Assembly: GCA_947474565.1 (NCBI GenBank)
Contig: CANJIS010000017.1
Location: 1 to 52,025, forward strand
Length of the DNA: 52,025 nt
DNA from: Alphaproteobacteria bacterium
GTDB lineage: Bacteria; Pseudomonadota; Alphaproteobacteria; Micropepsales; Micropepsaceae
Reading direction: 5' to 3'
Positions 1 to 9,253 of this stretch are shown here, one piece after another. Below the pieces are notes generated by a model, which worked only from the letters and a program-made list of their open reading frames with translations, made no database searches and had not been told where the DNA came from. Position numbers and translations under genes: made by a program. Numbering within the stretch: the stretch's first letter is position 1; each line of letters starts with the position of its first letter.

Positions 1-908
<908 letters not shown>

Positions 909-1006
909 GCCTTACGCCCAAGCAACAGCCCGGGTTCAGGTTTAGAGCCCAGAGTTTACCGAAGGCGCTGCGAAATCCGCGCAATTCGATTTGATGTTGC
1001 TTTGAA

Positions 1007-1834
1007 TTATTCCGCGGCCATGGGCCTGGGGCCGGGTTTCCCCACCATCCGCATCAGCACCAGCATCATCGCCACGGCGGCAATATAGGCGAGAACCTGC
1101 GCGCCATCCGGGGCATCGCTATAACCGACCAGCGTGTGCAGCAGACGGCCCACAACGCTGTCTTCCGGCAACAGCCAGGATGTGTTCCAGATGCTGGCGG
1201 ACAGAATATTGATATAGCCGCCATTCTGCAGGAACAAAGCCGCCTGCGCCGCCATGCCCGCGGCCAGCAGTGTGATGAGGCCCGAGGTCACCGAGAACAG
1301 GCGGTGCGCGGGAATGGTGAGCAGCCCGAAATACATCAGCGCGGACATGGCCGCGCCCGCCGCCAGGCCCAGTGCGCCACCCAGCGCCAGCGAGGATGTG
1401 GTGGTGCCGCCCTGGGCGATGATGCCGTAGAGGAACAGAACGACCTCCGACCCTTCGCGCAACACCGCCACGCCCACCACAATCGCCAGCGCCGCCAAAG
1501 TGCGCTTGCCGGTAATCACCTCGTGGCCGGCGGCTTTCAATTCGCGCGCCATTTGGCGGCCATGAGAGGCCATCCAGACATTGTGCCAGGTCAGCATCGC
1601 CACCGCGATCAGCAGCAGAGAGGCGTTGAACAATTCCTGGCCCGAACCTTCGAACAGCGATGCCAATTGGCCGGCGAACGCCGCGACCAGGCAGGCCCCC
1701 AGCACGCCGCCCAGCACGCCCAGCGCGACAAAGCTCCCGCGGCGCGGCACGCCCGTGGTGGCGGCCAGCACGATGCCGACGATCAGGCCGGCCTCGATGA
1801 TTTCGCGGAAAACGATCAGCAGTGCCGAAAGCAT
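1007..1834 (-). CDS. FTR1-family iron permease (EfeU-like)
   Basis: A 275-residue polytopic inner-membrane protein. Two REXXE motifs, the signature of the FTR1/EfeU family thought to bind iron during transport, are visible: R10-E11..E14 (REIIEAGL) and R126-E127..E130 (REGSE). About seven hydrophobic segments are present, which fits the family. It lies 19 bp downstream of the cupredoxin gene on the same strand, so the two form an operon resembling reduced EfeUO systems in which a periplasmic cupredoxin hands iron to the permease. No EfeB peroxidase is present nearby. A Fur-like palindrome precedes the pair. Whether Fe2+ or Fe3+ is the substrate cannot be told from sequence. Confidence 0.88.
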   Translation of the reverse strand: MLSALLIVFREIIEAGLIVGIVLAATTGVPRRGSFVALGVLGGVLGACLVAAFAGQLASLFEGSGQELFNASLLLIAVAMLTWHNVWMASHGRQMARELKAAGHEVITGKRTLAALAIVVGVAVLREGSEVVLFLYGIIAQGGTTTSSLALGGALGLAAGAAMSALMYFGLLTIPAHRLFSVTSGLITLLAAGMAAQAALFLQNGGYINILSASIWNTSWLLPEDSVVGRLLHTLVGYSDAPDGAQVLAYIAAVAMMLVLMRMVGKPGPRPMAAE

Positions 1835-1853
1835 GCTCTTCTTCCTTTAATCC

Positions 1854-2180
1854 TTATTCGGCGATCACCACGCCCTGCGCGGTGTTGGCGTGATATTCGC
1901 CCATGAAGGGATAGCGGCCGGGCGCCAGGGCCCGAAGGCGGATACTGCCGCTGGAATTGCCCGCCACAACTTTTTCCACCTTCAGCGCGGGAGAATCGAA
2001 TTCCTCCGCCTGGGGATCGCGGTTGGACAGCGAGATCAGCGCCGGGGTGTTCGCCTTCACGCGAATTTCGGCGGGCGAGAATTTATGGTTCTGCAGCGTG
2101 ACCTTGATCGGGTCATCGGCAAACGCCCCGGAAAGCGGCGTGGCCATCAAAAGCAGCGAGGCGGCAAACAGTCTTTTCAT
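1854..2180 (-). CDS. periplasmic cupredoxin-like protein, partner of FTR1
   Basis: 108 residues with a Sec signal peptide (cleavage probably after AFA at 19-21) and a single cupredoxin-type beta domain of the EfeO N-terminal/Cupredoxin_1 kind. The usual type-1 copper Cys is not in the C-terminal loop (YPFMGEYH, 90-97). Acidic residues E59, E60 and D62 and His97 could form a different metal site, as in EfeO-type domains. It is the first gene of the operon with the FTR1 permease, which suggests periplasmic iron (or copper-assisted iron) delivery. The start is the only ATG that gives the full signal peptide. Confidence 0.8.
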   Translation of the reverse strand: MKRLFAASLLLMATPLSGAFADDPIKVTLQNHKFSPAEIRVKANTPALISLSNRDPQAEEFDSPALKVEKVVAGNSSGSIRLRALAPGRYPFMGEYHANTAQGVVIAE

Positions 2181-2208
2181 CGGATCCTGCGGAGTGGAAC
2201 GTGGTAGT

Positions 2209-2235
2209 TATACTTGCAACTCATTCGCAAGTATA
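2209..2235. promoter_or_regulatory. Fur-like inverted repeat upstream of the iron-permease operon
   Basis: A perfect 9-bp inverted repeat (TATACTTGC / GCAAGTATA) is separated by 9 bases, 29 bp upstream of the cupredoxin ATG. The core TTGCAACTCATTCGCAA resembles Fur/Mur-type boxes of alphaproteobacteria. Its position before an iron uptake operon supports iron-responsive control; it could also act on the divergent MBL gene. Confidence 0.5.
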
Positions 2236-2320
2236 GCCCCCAGCAACCTGGGCCGATTGACAGATGAAAAGCGGGGGAGGAAGTCTTCCCACCGAAAAAT
2301 CCAAAGAATTGGGGAAATCC

Positions 2321-3067
2321 ATGCGCTTTCAGAGTTTGCTCCTGGCCACCGGCTTTGCCGCCCTGGCCGCCCTGCCCGCCTCCGCCGCCCTGCCCAAGGC
2401 GGAAAGCTTTCCCACCGCATCGGGCAACGTGACCATCACACCGATCTTCCACGCCGCCGCCATCATCCAGGCCGGCAATGACCGCATCTATATCGATCCA
2501 GCCAAGCCCGCTGATATCACAGGACTGCCGCCCGGCGATTTGATCCTGATCACAGACATTCACGGCGACCACATGGATGCCGACGACATCAAGGCGCTGT
2601 CCAAGTCCGGCACCGTGGTGATCGCACCCGCCGCCGTGCAGAAAACCATCACCCAGGCGCAAACGCTGGCCAATGGCGCCAGCACCACCTGGCTCAATTG
2701 GAAGATCACCGCCGTGCCGATGTACAACATCAAGCACAACCAGCCCAACGGCCAGCCCTTCCACGACAAGGGCCGCGGCAATGGCTATGTGCTGACTTAT
2801 GGCGGCAAGAATTTCTATTTCGCCGGCGACACCGAAGGCACGCCGGAAATGGCGGCGCTGAAGAACATCGACGTGGCTTTCATTCCGATGAACCTGCCCT
2901 ACACCATGACGGCGGAAGAAGCGGCCGACGCGGTGAAGGCATTCCATCCCAAGATCGCCATCCCCTATCACTTCCGCGGTCAGGACCCGGCCGTGTTCCA
3001 GAAAGGTCTGGCGGGCACCGGCATCGAAGTGCGCGTGCTGGACTGGTATTCTAATACCGCGAAGTAA
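2321..3067 (+). CDS. secreted MBL-fold metal-dependent hydrolase (UlaG-like)
   Basis: 248 residues starting at the ATG preceded by a GGGGAAA ribosome-binding site; an earlier in-frame start at 2264 would bury the signal peptide. Residues 1-22 form a signal peptide ending in ASA. The body is a metallo-beta-lactamase fold of the Lactamase_B_2/UlaG type. It has the metal motif DIHGDHMD (79-86), in which the first His of HxHxDH is Asp, a later AGDTEG strand that would give the next metal ligand, and a distal IPYHF His. The substrate is unknown. It is transcribed divergently from the iron-uptake operon and convergently with the TetR gene. Confidence 0.8.
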   Translation: MRFQSLLLATGFAALAALPASAALPKAESFPTASGNVTITPIFHAAAIIQAGNDRIYIDPAKPADITGLPPGDLILITDIHGDHMDADDIKALSKSGTVVIAPAAVQKTITQAQTLANGASTTWLNWKITAVPMYNIKHNQPNGQPFHDKGRGNGYVLTYGGKNFYFAGDTEGTPEMAALKNIDVAFIPMNLPYTMTAEEAADAVKAFHPKIAIPYHFRGQDPAVFQKGLAGTGIEVRVLDWYSNTAK

Positions 3068-3088
3068 GACACGCCGATAAAACAAGAT

Positions 3089-3188
3089 TGTCATTGCCCA
3101 CCGAAATGTGGGCCATCCAGTTGATACGTCTCTTCTTTGAAAAAATGAGGGGCGTCACCTGGATGGCCCGCATTCGCGGGCCATGACA
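3089..3188. repeat. intergenic palindromic repeat, family B copy 1
   Basis: A ~100-bp element bounded by TGTCAT and ATGACA, with inner arms matching GGCCATCCAG and CTGGATGGCC. It fills the gap between the convergent MBL and TetR genes. A second copy with the same inner arms is at 24597-24697. Confidence 0.8.
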
Positions 3189-3199
3189 AGGAGGGTTCG

Positions 3200-3799
3200 T
3201 TAATTCGCCTTCAGCGCCTTGGTGAGAAAGCGGGTGAGATTATCCACCATCTGCTTGCGGCAGAGCTGACCGCGCGAGGCTTCGCATCCGGTCTGGTGCA
3301 AAGCGCCGGCAATCGCGTGCCCGATAATGTCGGGATTATAGGATTTGCAGGTCTCGCCCTTCTCCGCCGCATCGCGCACAAGATTGGCCCATTCCTCGGC
3401 CCAGCTCACCAGAAAGGGCGTCGCCTGGGCACCTTCTGCGTCGATCACCATTTTATCGGTCAAGGCGGCGCGCAGCACGCCCGGATGGGCGTCGGAATAT
3501 TCGTAAAGCGCGTTCAAAGTAGCGGCAATGCGCTCTTCCAGCATATTCTCGGTGCGGGCATGGGCGAGAAACGCATTCAATTCCTGCCGCGCATCATCCA
3601 CGAACGCCAGGAAGCAGGCGCGCTTGTCGGGATAGTGCAGATAGAACGTGCCGTGACCTAGTCCTGCGTCCCGCGCGATATCCTGCGGCCGCGTGGCGTG
3701 ATAGCCGCGCTCCACAAACAGCTTGCGCGCGGATGCCTTCAGCCGGGTCAGGCTGTCGGGCCGTTTCTTGATCGGAATGACTTCTGCTACCCCCGTCAT
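3200..3799 (-). CDS. TetR/AcrR family transcriptional regulator
   Basis: 199 residues from the ATG at 3799 (a GTG at 3817 is an alternative). The N-terminal ~60 residues match TetR_N: SARKLFVERGYHATRPQDIA followed by the recognition helix region GHGTFYLHYPDKRACF. The C-terminal part is the usual variable helical ligand-binding domain. It lies 53 bp downstream of the class II aldolase gene on the same strand and may be co-transcribed with glpK and the aldolase. The ligand is not predictable; control of the glycerol/aldolase genes is a reasonable guess from position alone. Confidence 0.85.
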   Translation of the reverse strand: MTGVAEVIPIKKRPDSLTRLKASARKLFVERGYHATRPQDIARDAGLGHGTFYLHYPDKRACFLAFVDDARQELNAFLAHARTENMLEERIAATLNALYEYSDAHPGVLRAALTDKMVIDAEGAQATPFLVSWAEEWANLVRDAAEKGETCKSYNPDIIGHAIAGALHQTGCEASRGQLCRKQMVDNLTRFLTKALKAN

Positions 3800-3852
3800 G
3801 GCGCGCACTCTCGCCACCTCACCCCCGGCAAGTCAACCTTTGAATAGACTTG

Positions 3853-4614
3853 TTAAAGGCGGTACGACGGATCCATCCGTTCGACTTTCCTGAGCAGCGC
3901 GGGCCAGGCCAGCGCCCCCATATAGCCATTGAAGCCGAAAGCCCCCTGCATCGCGGTTTTTTCCGGCACGCCCTGGTTGGGGAGATTGAGTTTCATTCCG
4001 CCCGCCAGTGCCCGTGTCTGCATGGCGCAGGCCCGCTCCAGATAATAGATGCGCAGGAAGGCATCGGCGCAATTGTTGCCCGCGGCCAGCGTGCCGTGAT
4101 TGCGCAGCAGCATGAAATTCTTGGCTCCCAGATCAGCCACCAGCCGGTCACGCTCGTCTATCTCCAGCGCCAGCCCTTCATAGTCGTGATAGGCGAGATC
4201 GCCGATCAACATCATGGCGTGCTGGTTGAGCGGCAACAGGCCATCGGCCTGGGCGGAAACCGCCACCCCGTCGGTGGTGTGCAGATGAATGACGCAGCCG
4301 ATATCGGGCCGGTTCATATGCAGGGCGCTGTGAATGACAAAGCCCGCCGGATTCACGGGGTACGGACTGTCCTGCACCTTGTTGCCGTCCATATCGATCT
4401 TCACCAGCAACGATGCCGTGATCTCATCGAACAACAGGCCATAAGGATTGATCAGGAAGTGATGCTCAGGGCCGGGCACCCGGGCCGAGATATGGGTGAA
4501 GACCATATCGTCCCAGCCATGCATGGCGACAAGGCGATAGGTGGCGGCGAGATCGACCCGCGCCTGCCACTCTTCTTCGCTTACGCTGCCCTTTAAAGAC
4601 GGATTTGCATTCAT
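3853..4614 (-). CDS. class II aldolase/adducin family protein
   Basis: 253 residues. The Aldolase_II fold is clear: the zinc motif HLHT in the centre, QHAMM after it, and LLRNHGTLAAG, a hallmark of the fuculose-aldolase/adducin superfamily. The start is the ATG at 4614; upstream sequence in the same frame runs into glpK and is not part of the gene. Only 8 bp separate it from the glpK stop, so the two are co-transcribed. Members range from sugar-phosphate aldolases to non-enzymatic adducin-like proteins. The closest type here resembles the uncharacterised long bacterial adducin-like group, so the substrate is open. Confidence 0.85.
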   Translation of the reverse strand: MNANPSLKGSVSEEEWQARVDLAATYRLVAMHGWDDMVFTHISARVPGPEHHFLINPYGLLFDEITASLLVKIDMDGNKVQDSPYPVNPAGFVIHSALHMNRPDIGCVIHLHTTDGVAVSAQADGLLPLNQHAMMLIGDLAYHDYEGLALEIDERDRLVADLGAKNFMLLRNHGTLAAGNNCADAFLRIYYLERACAMQTRALAGGMKLNLPNQGVPEKTAMQGAFGFNGYMGALAWPALLRKVERMDPSYRL

Positions 4615-4622
4615 GGCGGCGA

Positions 4623-6104
4623 TTATAACACGCGCGCTACAGCGGCGCGCCAGCCTTTGTAAAGCCGGTCGCGCTCGGCTTTTTTCATGCGTGGCGTAAA
4701 GCGGCGATCCAGCGCCCAGTGCCGGGCGATGGCTTTGGTGTCCTTGAAAATACCCGCGCCCAATCCCGCCAGATAGGCCGCGCCCAAAGCCGTGGTCTCC
4801 GTCACCACCGGCCGCTCCACGGCAAGGCCGGTGATATCGGCCAGGCGCTGACAGAACCAGTTGTTCGCCACCATGCCGCCATCCATTTTCAAGCGGGTGA
4901 GACGCTTCAAGCCGGCATGGCGCATGTCTTGCGCCATCGCGTCCAGAAGATCGCGGGTCTGGTAACACACCGCATCCAGCGCGGCGCGAATGATCTCGGC
5001 CCTTCCGGAATCCCGCGTCAGCCCCAAAATCGCGCCGCGCGCATTCGGATTCCAGTACGGCGCACCCAGCCCGGTAAAAGCGGGGACAAAATAAAGCCCC
5101 TCGCTTGGCTTGGCGCGTTTGGCCTCTGCCTCGCTGGCCGGCGCTGTGGGAATGATCGCAAGCGCATCGCGCAGCCACTGCACCACGGCGCCGGCGATGA
5201 AGATGCTGCCTTCGACGGCATATTGCTTCGTCTTGCCCCGGCGATAGAGCGCGGTGGACAGCAGCCGGTTACGGGAATGGGTAATCTTGTCCGCCGTATT
5301 CACCAGCACAAAACAGCCGGTGCCGTAGGTGGATTTGACGTCGCCCGGCGCAAAACAGGCCTGGCCGATGCTGGCGGCCTGCTGATCGCCCGCCACGCCG
5401 AGAATGGGAATGGCGGCGCCGAACAGTTTTTTCTCAGCCGATCCGAAATCACCAGCGCTGTCGCGCACATCGGGCAGCATGGCGCGCGGCACACCGAACA
5501 GCCGCAGCAGTTCCCTATCCCAATCCAGCGTTTTGAGATTGAGCAGCATGGTGCGCGAGGCATTGCTGACATCGCTGGCGTGCACCCTGCCCCCGGTCAG
5601 TTTCCAGATCATCCAGCAATCCATGGTGCCGAACAGCACTTCGCCCCGCGCCGCCTTTTCGCGCGCGCCCTTCACATGCTTCAGCAGCCATTCCAGCTTG
5701 GTGGCGGAGAAATACGGATCCAGCAGCAACCCGGTCTTGGCCGCGATCTTCTTGCCCCAGCCCTTGGCCTCAAGCGCGGCACAGCGCTCGGCGGTGCGCC
5801 GGTCCTGCCAGACAATCGCCTTGTGCAGAGGCTTGCCGGTCTTCTTGTCCCAGATCAGGGTGGTTTCGCGCTGGTTGGTGACGCCGATGGCCGCGACCTT
5901 GGAAACCGGAATGCCTTTGAGCACCTGGCGGCAGCACGCCAGCGTGGCGCGCCAGATTTCCTCGGCATCATGCTCGACCCAGCCATTGTCCGGGTAATAT
6001 TGCTTCAACGGTCTGGAGGCCGATTTTACCGGGCGGCCATGCTCGCCAAACAGCATCGCCCGGGTAGACGTAGTCCCCTGATCTATCGCCAAAATGAATT
6101 TCAT
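4623..6104 (-). CDS. glpK: glycerol kinase
   Basis: 493 residues, normal length for GlpK. It phosphorylates glycerol to sn-glycerol 3-phosphate in the cytoplasm. The N-terminal phosphate-binding loop DQGTTSTRA (8-16), the WVEHDAEEIW segment, GVTNQRETT, and KTGLLLDPYFSATKLEWLL are all strongly conserved in glycerol kinases, as is the C-terminal DGGMVANN ATPase loop. The start is the ATG at 6104; a TTG two codons earlier is less likely. There is no glpD, glpF or glpR in the window. Its operon partners are a class II aldolase and a TetR regulator. Confidence 0.95.
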   Translation of the reverse strand: MKFILAIDQGTTSTRAMLFGEHGRPVKSASRPLKQYYPDNGWVEHDAEEIWRATLACCRQVLKGIPVSKVAAIGVTNQRETTLIWDKKTGKPLHKAIVWQDRRTAERCAALEAKGWGKKIAAKTGLLLDPYFSATKLEWLLKHVKGAREKAARGEVLFGTMDCWMIWKLTGGRVHASDVSNASRTMLLNLKTLDWDRELLRLFGVPRAMLPDVRDSAGDFGSAEKKLFGAAIPILGVAGDQQAASIGQACFAPGDVKSTYGTGCFVLVNTADKITHSRNRLLSTALYRRGKTKQYAVEGSIFIAGAVVQWLRDALAIIPTAPASEAEAKRAKPSEGLYFVPAFTGLGAPYWNPNARGAILGLTRDSGRAEIIRAALDAVCYQTRDLLDAMAQDMRHAGLKRLTRLKMDGGMVANNWFCQRLADITGLAVERPVVTETTALGAAYLAGLGAGIFKDTKAIARHWALDRRFTPRMKKAERDRLYKGWRAAVARVL

Positions 6105-6144
6105 TTGCAAATCAGAGCGGTTAGCGGGGCCGAGCGCAAGACAC

Positions 6145-6159
6145 TTAATCCGCTATTAA
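6145..6159. promoter_or_regulatory. CtrA-type box (TTAA-N7-TTAA)
   Basis: TTAA at 6145-6148 and TTAA at 6156-6159, separated by exactly 7 bases and followed by CC. This matches the full CtrA consensus of alphaproteobacteria. It sits in the divergent gap between glpK and the DUF2336 gene, about 90 bp before the likely DUF2336 start. Confidence 0.5.
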
Positions 6160-6247
6160 CCTCCGGCTGCTACAAAATGAGGCTCGGGGAACCGGCAGAA
6201 ACCGGTGTGTGCAGAAGGCTTATCGCGTGGGGCTTACCGCTTACGAC

Positions 6248-7226
6248 ATGAGTGACATGGGCCGCTTGGCCATGCTCGCCGCCAATCCGCAGAGCGGGGC
6301 GAGCCGCGAAGAGATTTGTCTCGCGGTTGCCTCGCTGTATCGCATTCAGGGCGCCGGTCTCAATCAGCGCGAACGCGAATTGATGCGCGAGATTCTGCGC
6401 CGCCTCACCCGCGATGTTGAAATGGCGATCCGCATCGCCCTGGCCCAGCGCCTGGCCGAAGACGCCAGCGTTCCCCATGATCTGATTTTGCCTCTGGTGG
6501 ACGATTCCATCGAAGTTGCCCGTCCGCTGATCCTGCATTCGCCGCCTCTCCCCGAAGCGGATTCGCTCAAGCTGATCGCCCAGGCCAGCGTGGCGCACCA
6601 GGAAGCCGTGGCGCATCGCCACAATATCGGCTTCCCCGTCACCGAAGCCCTGACACGCTGCGATCACGAATCTGTTTTGCTCGAGCTGGTGCGTAACGCC
6701 ACCGCCAAGATTTCCGATACTGGCTACGCCAATCTGGTCGAAAAATCACGCGCCTTCCAGGGCCTGCAGGAGCCGCTGATCAAGCGCCCCGACATGCCCA
6801 GCGACATGGCCAACAATATGTGCACCTGGGTATCGGATGCGCTGAAGGTCTATATCCAGAACAATTATCACATGGCGCCAAAGCGCGTGGATGTGGCGCT
6901 GAGCGAAGCCAATACCCAGCTCAACAGCGAACCGGCCGGTACCAAAGATCCGCCCGCCGACAGCGCCCAGAAGCTGATCGAAAAGCTGGCGACTGCCGGC
7001 CTTCCGCAGCTTCTTCTATCAGGATGGCGTCAAGCTGGTGGCCATGGCTTGCCGCGCCGCCGGTATCGACAAATCGGTGTTTGCCACCGTGTTCAATCTT
7101 TCGCGCCAGGCTCGCGACAAGGCCCCCGCTCTGGGCAAGTCCGAAATGGCGGAAGTGGATTCCGTTTTCGGCAGCTTTACCAAGCCGGCGGCTCTGGAAG
7201 CCCTGAAAGCCGCCATTACCGCCTAG
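6248..7226 (+). pseudogene. DUF2336 family protein with a frameshift
   Basis: DUF2336 proteins are alphaproteobacterial alpha-helical (HEAT-like) proteins of unknown function, often near signalling genes. The N-terminal ~250 residues (MSDMGRLAMLA..., RELMREILRRLTRDVEMAIR) are in one frame until about 6990-7005. The expected C-terminus (FFYQDGVKLVAMACRAAGID then FATVFNLSRQARDKAP) continues in another frame to the stop at 7226. A single-base insertion or loss near 6995-7010 would restore one protein of ~325 residues. Without it, the first frame reads through basic, low-quality sequence to 7246. Codon quality stays high on both sides, so this is a very recent mutation or a sequencing error. An earlier GTG start at 6209 is possible. 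Confidence 0.75.
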
Positions 7227-7269
7227 CGCTTTTTTTGCTAGTCTGACGGGATCACCTCAGGTTTTCCCC

Positions 7270-8022
7270 ATGCCCGCCCTTCACTTCACCGCCGCTCCCG
7301 ACGCCCATGAGGCGCTGGCCGAAATGCGCGCCCGCCATAAAGATGCCGGCGCGGATGCCTGCGATATTGTCGTCGCTCTGGGTGGCGATGGCTTCATGCT
7401 GCAAACCCTGCATGCCTTTCTGGACAAGGGAAAACCGATCTACGGCATGAATGTCGGATCGGTCGGCTTCCTGATGAACGAATACCGCAAGGACGATCTG
7501 GAAGCGCGGCTGGCCGCCGCCGAACGCGCCACCGTCCATCCCCTGCGCATGACGGCGCACAACGCCAAGGGCACCACCGAAGCCTTGGCCTTTAATGAGG
7601 TCTCGCTGCTGCGCCAGACGCGTCAGGCCGCCAAGATTCAAATCCATGTCGATGGCCGCCCGCGCATCGCCGAACTGATCTGCGACGGCGTGCTGGTTTC
7701 CACGCCCGCCGGTTCGACGGCATACAATCTTTCCGCCCATGGCCCGATCCTGCCGATTGATGCCGATCTTCTGGCCCTGACCCCGATCAGCGCTTTCAGG
7801 CCGCGGCGCTGGCGCGGCGCGATCCTGCCGCACCGGGCAAAGGTGCGGTTCGAGATTCTGGAAAATCCCAAGCGGCCGGTCAGCGCGGTGGCCGATGATT
7901 TCGAAGTGCGCGATGTCTTTGCCGTGGACGTGGCCGAGGATCGCAGCATCTCCATGACCATGCTCTACGACCATGGCCACAGCCTGGACGAGCGCATCCT
8001 CGCGGAACAGTTCAACGACTGA
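7270..8022 (+). CDS. nadK: NAD kinase
   Basis: 250 residues, normal for the short alphaproteobacterial NadK. It makes NADP from NAD and ATP (or polyphosphate). Visible motifs are the GGDG phosphate-binding signature at 38-41, the NE pair at N109-E110, the catalytic-region [20 protein letters not shown] (138-157), and the conserved D of VADDFEV near the C-terminus. It begins 43 bp after the DUF2336 gene on the same strand. The ATG is preceded by AGGTTTTCCCC, a weak ribosome site. All diagnostic residues are intact. Confidence 0.93.
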   Translation: MPALHFTAAPDAHEALAEMRARHKDAGADACDIVVALGGDGFMLQTLHAFLDKGKPIYGMNVGSVGFLMNEYRKDDLEARLAAAERATVHPLRMTAHNAKGTTEALAFNEVSLLRQTRQAAKIQIHVDGRPRIAELICDGVLVSTPAGSTAYNLSAHGPILPIDADLLALTPISAFRPRRWRGAILPHRAKVRFEILENPKRPVSAVADDFEVRDVFAVDVAEDRSISMTMLYDHGHSLDERILAEQFND

Positions 8023-8042
8023 CTTATCTCCGGCTTTGGCTT

Positions 8043-8078
8043 AGGTTTTCTTGGTGAGCTTGCGAACCTAGAAAACCT
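8043..8078 (+). terminator. inverted repeat after nadK, possible terminator
   Basis: A perfect 9-bp inverted repeat AGGTTTTCT / AGAAAACCT with an 18-base loop starts 20 bp after the nadK stop. No T-run follows, so termination would be weak or need help. Further downstream, GTCCATA/TATGGAC (8120-8142, 9-base loop) forms another perfect hairpin in the same 231-bp gap. Confidence 0.4.
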
Positions 8079-8253
8079 TGCCCTACGGGAGCGAAGCGAG
8101 CGTGCGCTGGCCCTCGGCCGTCCATACGCTGTCGCTATGGACCAGCCACCTCCCCCACCAGCGCGCTTACGCGCGCGCGGAGAGGCGGACCTGCGTTTGC
8201 TTACCCAACGTTAACGGCCATTAAGCTATCCTCGCCGCTTACGGTTGGGCGCA

Positions 8254-8754
8254 ATGGCATATCAATTCGACAGGCTGAAAGTTCTGGTGGTGGATGACAG
8301 CGCGCATATGCGCAAGCTGGTCGTCACCATTCTTCAGGCTTTCGGCATTGGCTACATCTATGAAGCCGATAGCGGCGAGCGCGCCTGGACCCAGCTTATG
8401 GAACATCATCCCGACATCTGCATCATGGACTGGATGATGGAAGGCCTGTCGGGCATGGATGTGACCCAGAAGATCCGCACCGATCCCATGTCGCCCAATC
8501 CTTTTATCCCGGTGATCATGCTCACCGGCTATCACTCGCTCGATCAGGTGCGCCAGGCGCGCGACGCAGGCGTCAACGAATTCATCGCCAAGCCGGTCTC
8601 GATCAAATCCCTGATGCAGCGTCTTCAATCGGTGATCGAGAATCCGCGCCCCTTTGTGCGGACCAAAGTTTATTTCGGTCCTTGCCGCCGCCGCCGTGGC
8701 GCCGAGGAATATCGCGGTCCCGAGCGGCGCGAAAAGAAAGAGGCTGCCGCCTAG
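8254..8754 (+). CDS. single-domain response regulator (CheY-like) with basic tail
   Basis: 166 residues. The receiver domain is complete: acidic pair D14-D15, phospho-acceptor D59 (ICIMDWMM), T91 (MLTGY) and K113 (IAKPVS). There is no output domain; after residue ~130 comes a short tail with VYFGPCRRRRG and YRGPERREKK, a Gly-Pro-Arg-Arg pattern also seen after the receiver of the protein at 29942-30895. The gene starts at the ATG 8254 and is followed 15 bp later by an Hpt protein gene, so they are co-transcribed and may exchange phosphate. Confidence 0.88.
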   Translation: MAYQFDRLKVLVVDDSAHMRKLVVTILQAFGIGYIYEADSGERAWTQLMEHHPDICIMDWMMEGLSGMDVTQKIRTDPMSPNPFIPVIMLTGYHSLDQVRQARDAGVNEFIAKPVSIKSLMQRLQSVIENPRPFVRTKVYFGPCRRRRGAEEYRGPERREKKEAAA

Positions 8755-8769
8755 GCGGTAGAAAACGAT

Positions 8770-9249
8770 ATGGCTCGCCAGCAACCCATCGAACTGTTCA
8801 TGCCGCCCAATATCCTGAAGGCGAAAGTGGGCAGTGGCGCGCCGGGTCTCGACCTGGCCGCAATCAAACGCGCCGAAACGGCGATGGACAAAATGCGCGG
8901 CGAGTTTGCGGACTGGGCCGCCACCGATGTCGACAAGTTGATGGCGGCGCGCGCCCGCTTCGGCAAAACTCCCGACGCCGCGTCCCGCGCCGCCCTGCTG
9001 CGCGCGGCGCATGACATGAAGGGTCAGGCCGCAACCTATGATTTTCCCATGATTGCGCGCGTGGCCGGTTCGCTATCCAAGCTGATCGGCGAAGTCCCGG
9101 AAAACAAGGATTTGCCGCTGGGTCTGGTGGATGCCCATGTCAGCACAATTCATGTCATCTATCGCGACAAGCTGACGGACGCATCCAACAAGATGGCGAT
9201 GGCGCTCAGTTCGGAACTGGAAAAGCAGGTGGAGGCGGCGCTTAAGTAA
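8770..9249 (+). CDS. Hpt domain phosphotransfer protein
   Basis: 159 residues, all-helical, with the histidine phosphotransfer motif AAHDMKGQAATY; the phosphorylatable residue is H81, and K84 and G85 of the motif are present. A short N-terminal region with RQQPIELFMPP precedes the four-helix Hpt bundle. Such proteins relay phosphate between hybrid kinases and response regulators. It is directly downstream of the CheY-like gene, its most likely partner. No histidine kinase is encoded in the window, so the sensor must be elsewhere. It converges with the transglycosylase gene with only a 4-bp gap. Confidence 0.82.
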   Translation: MARQQPIELFMPPNILKAKVGSGAPGLDLAAIKRAETAMDKMRGEFADWAATDVDKLMAARARFGKTPDAASRAALLRAAHDMKGQAATYDFPMIARVAGSLSKLIGEVPENKDLPLGLVDAHVSTIHVIYRDKLTDASNKMAMALSSELEKQVEAALK

Positions 9250-9253
9250 AGCG

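Noticed and set aside
3853-5178. A long frame covering the aldolase and extending into glpK
   Set aside because: Only the part from 4614 onward matches the aldolase; the upstream part is glpK in another frame.
4719-6251. A 510-residue plus-strand frame over glpK
   Set aside because: Antisense to a clear glycerol kinase; no domain features.
8211-8224. TTAA-N6-TTAA as a full CtrA box
   Set aside because: Spacing is 6 rather than 7 bases, so it was listed only as a weak lead.
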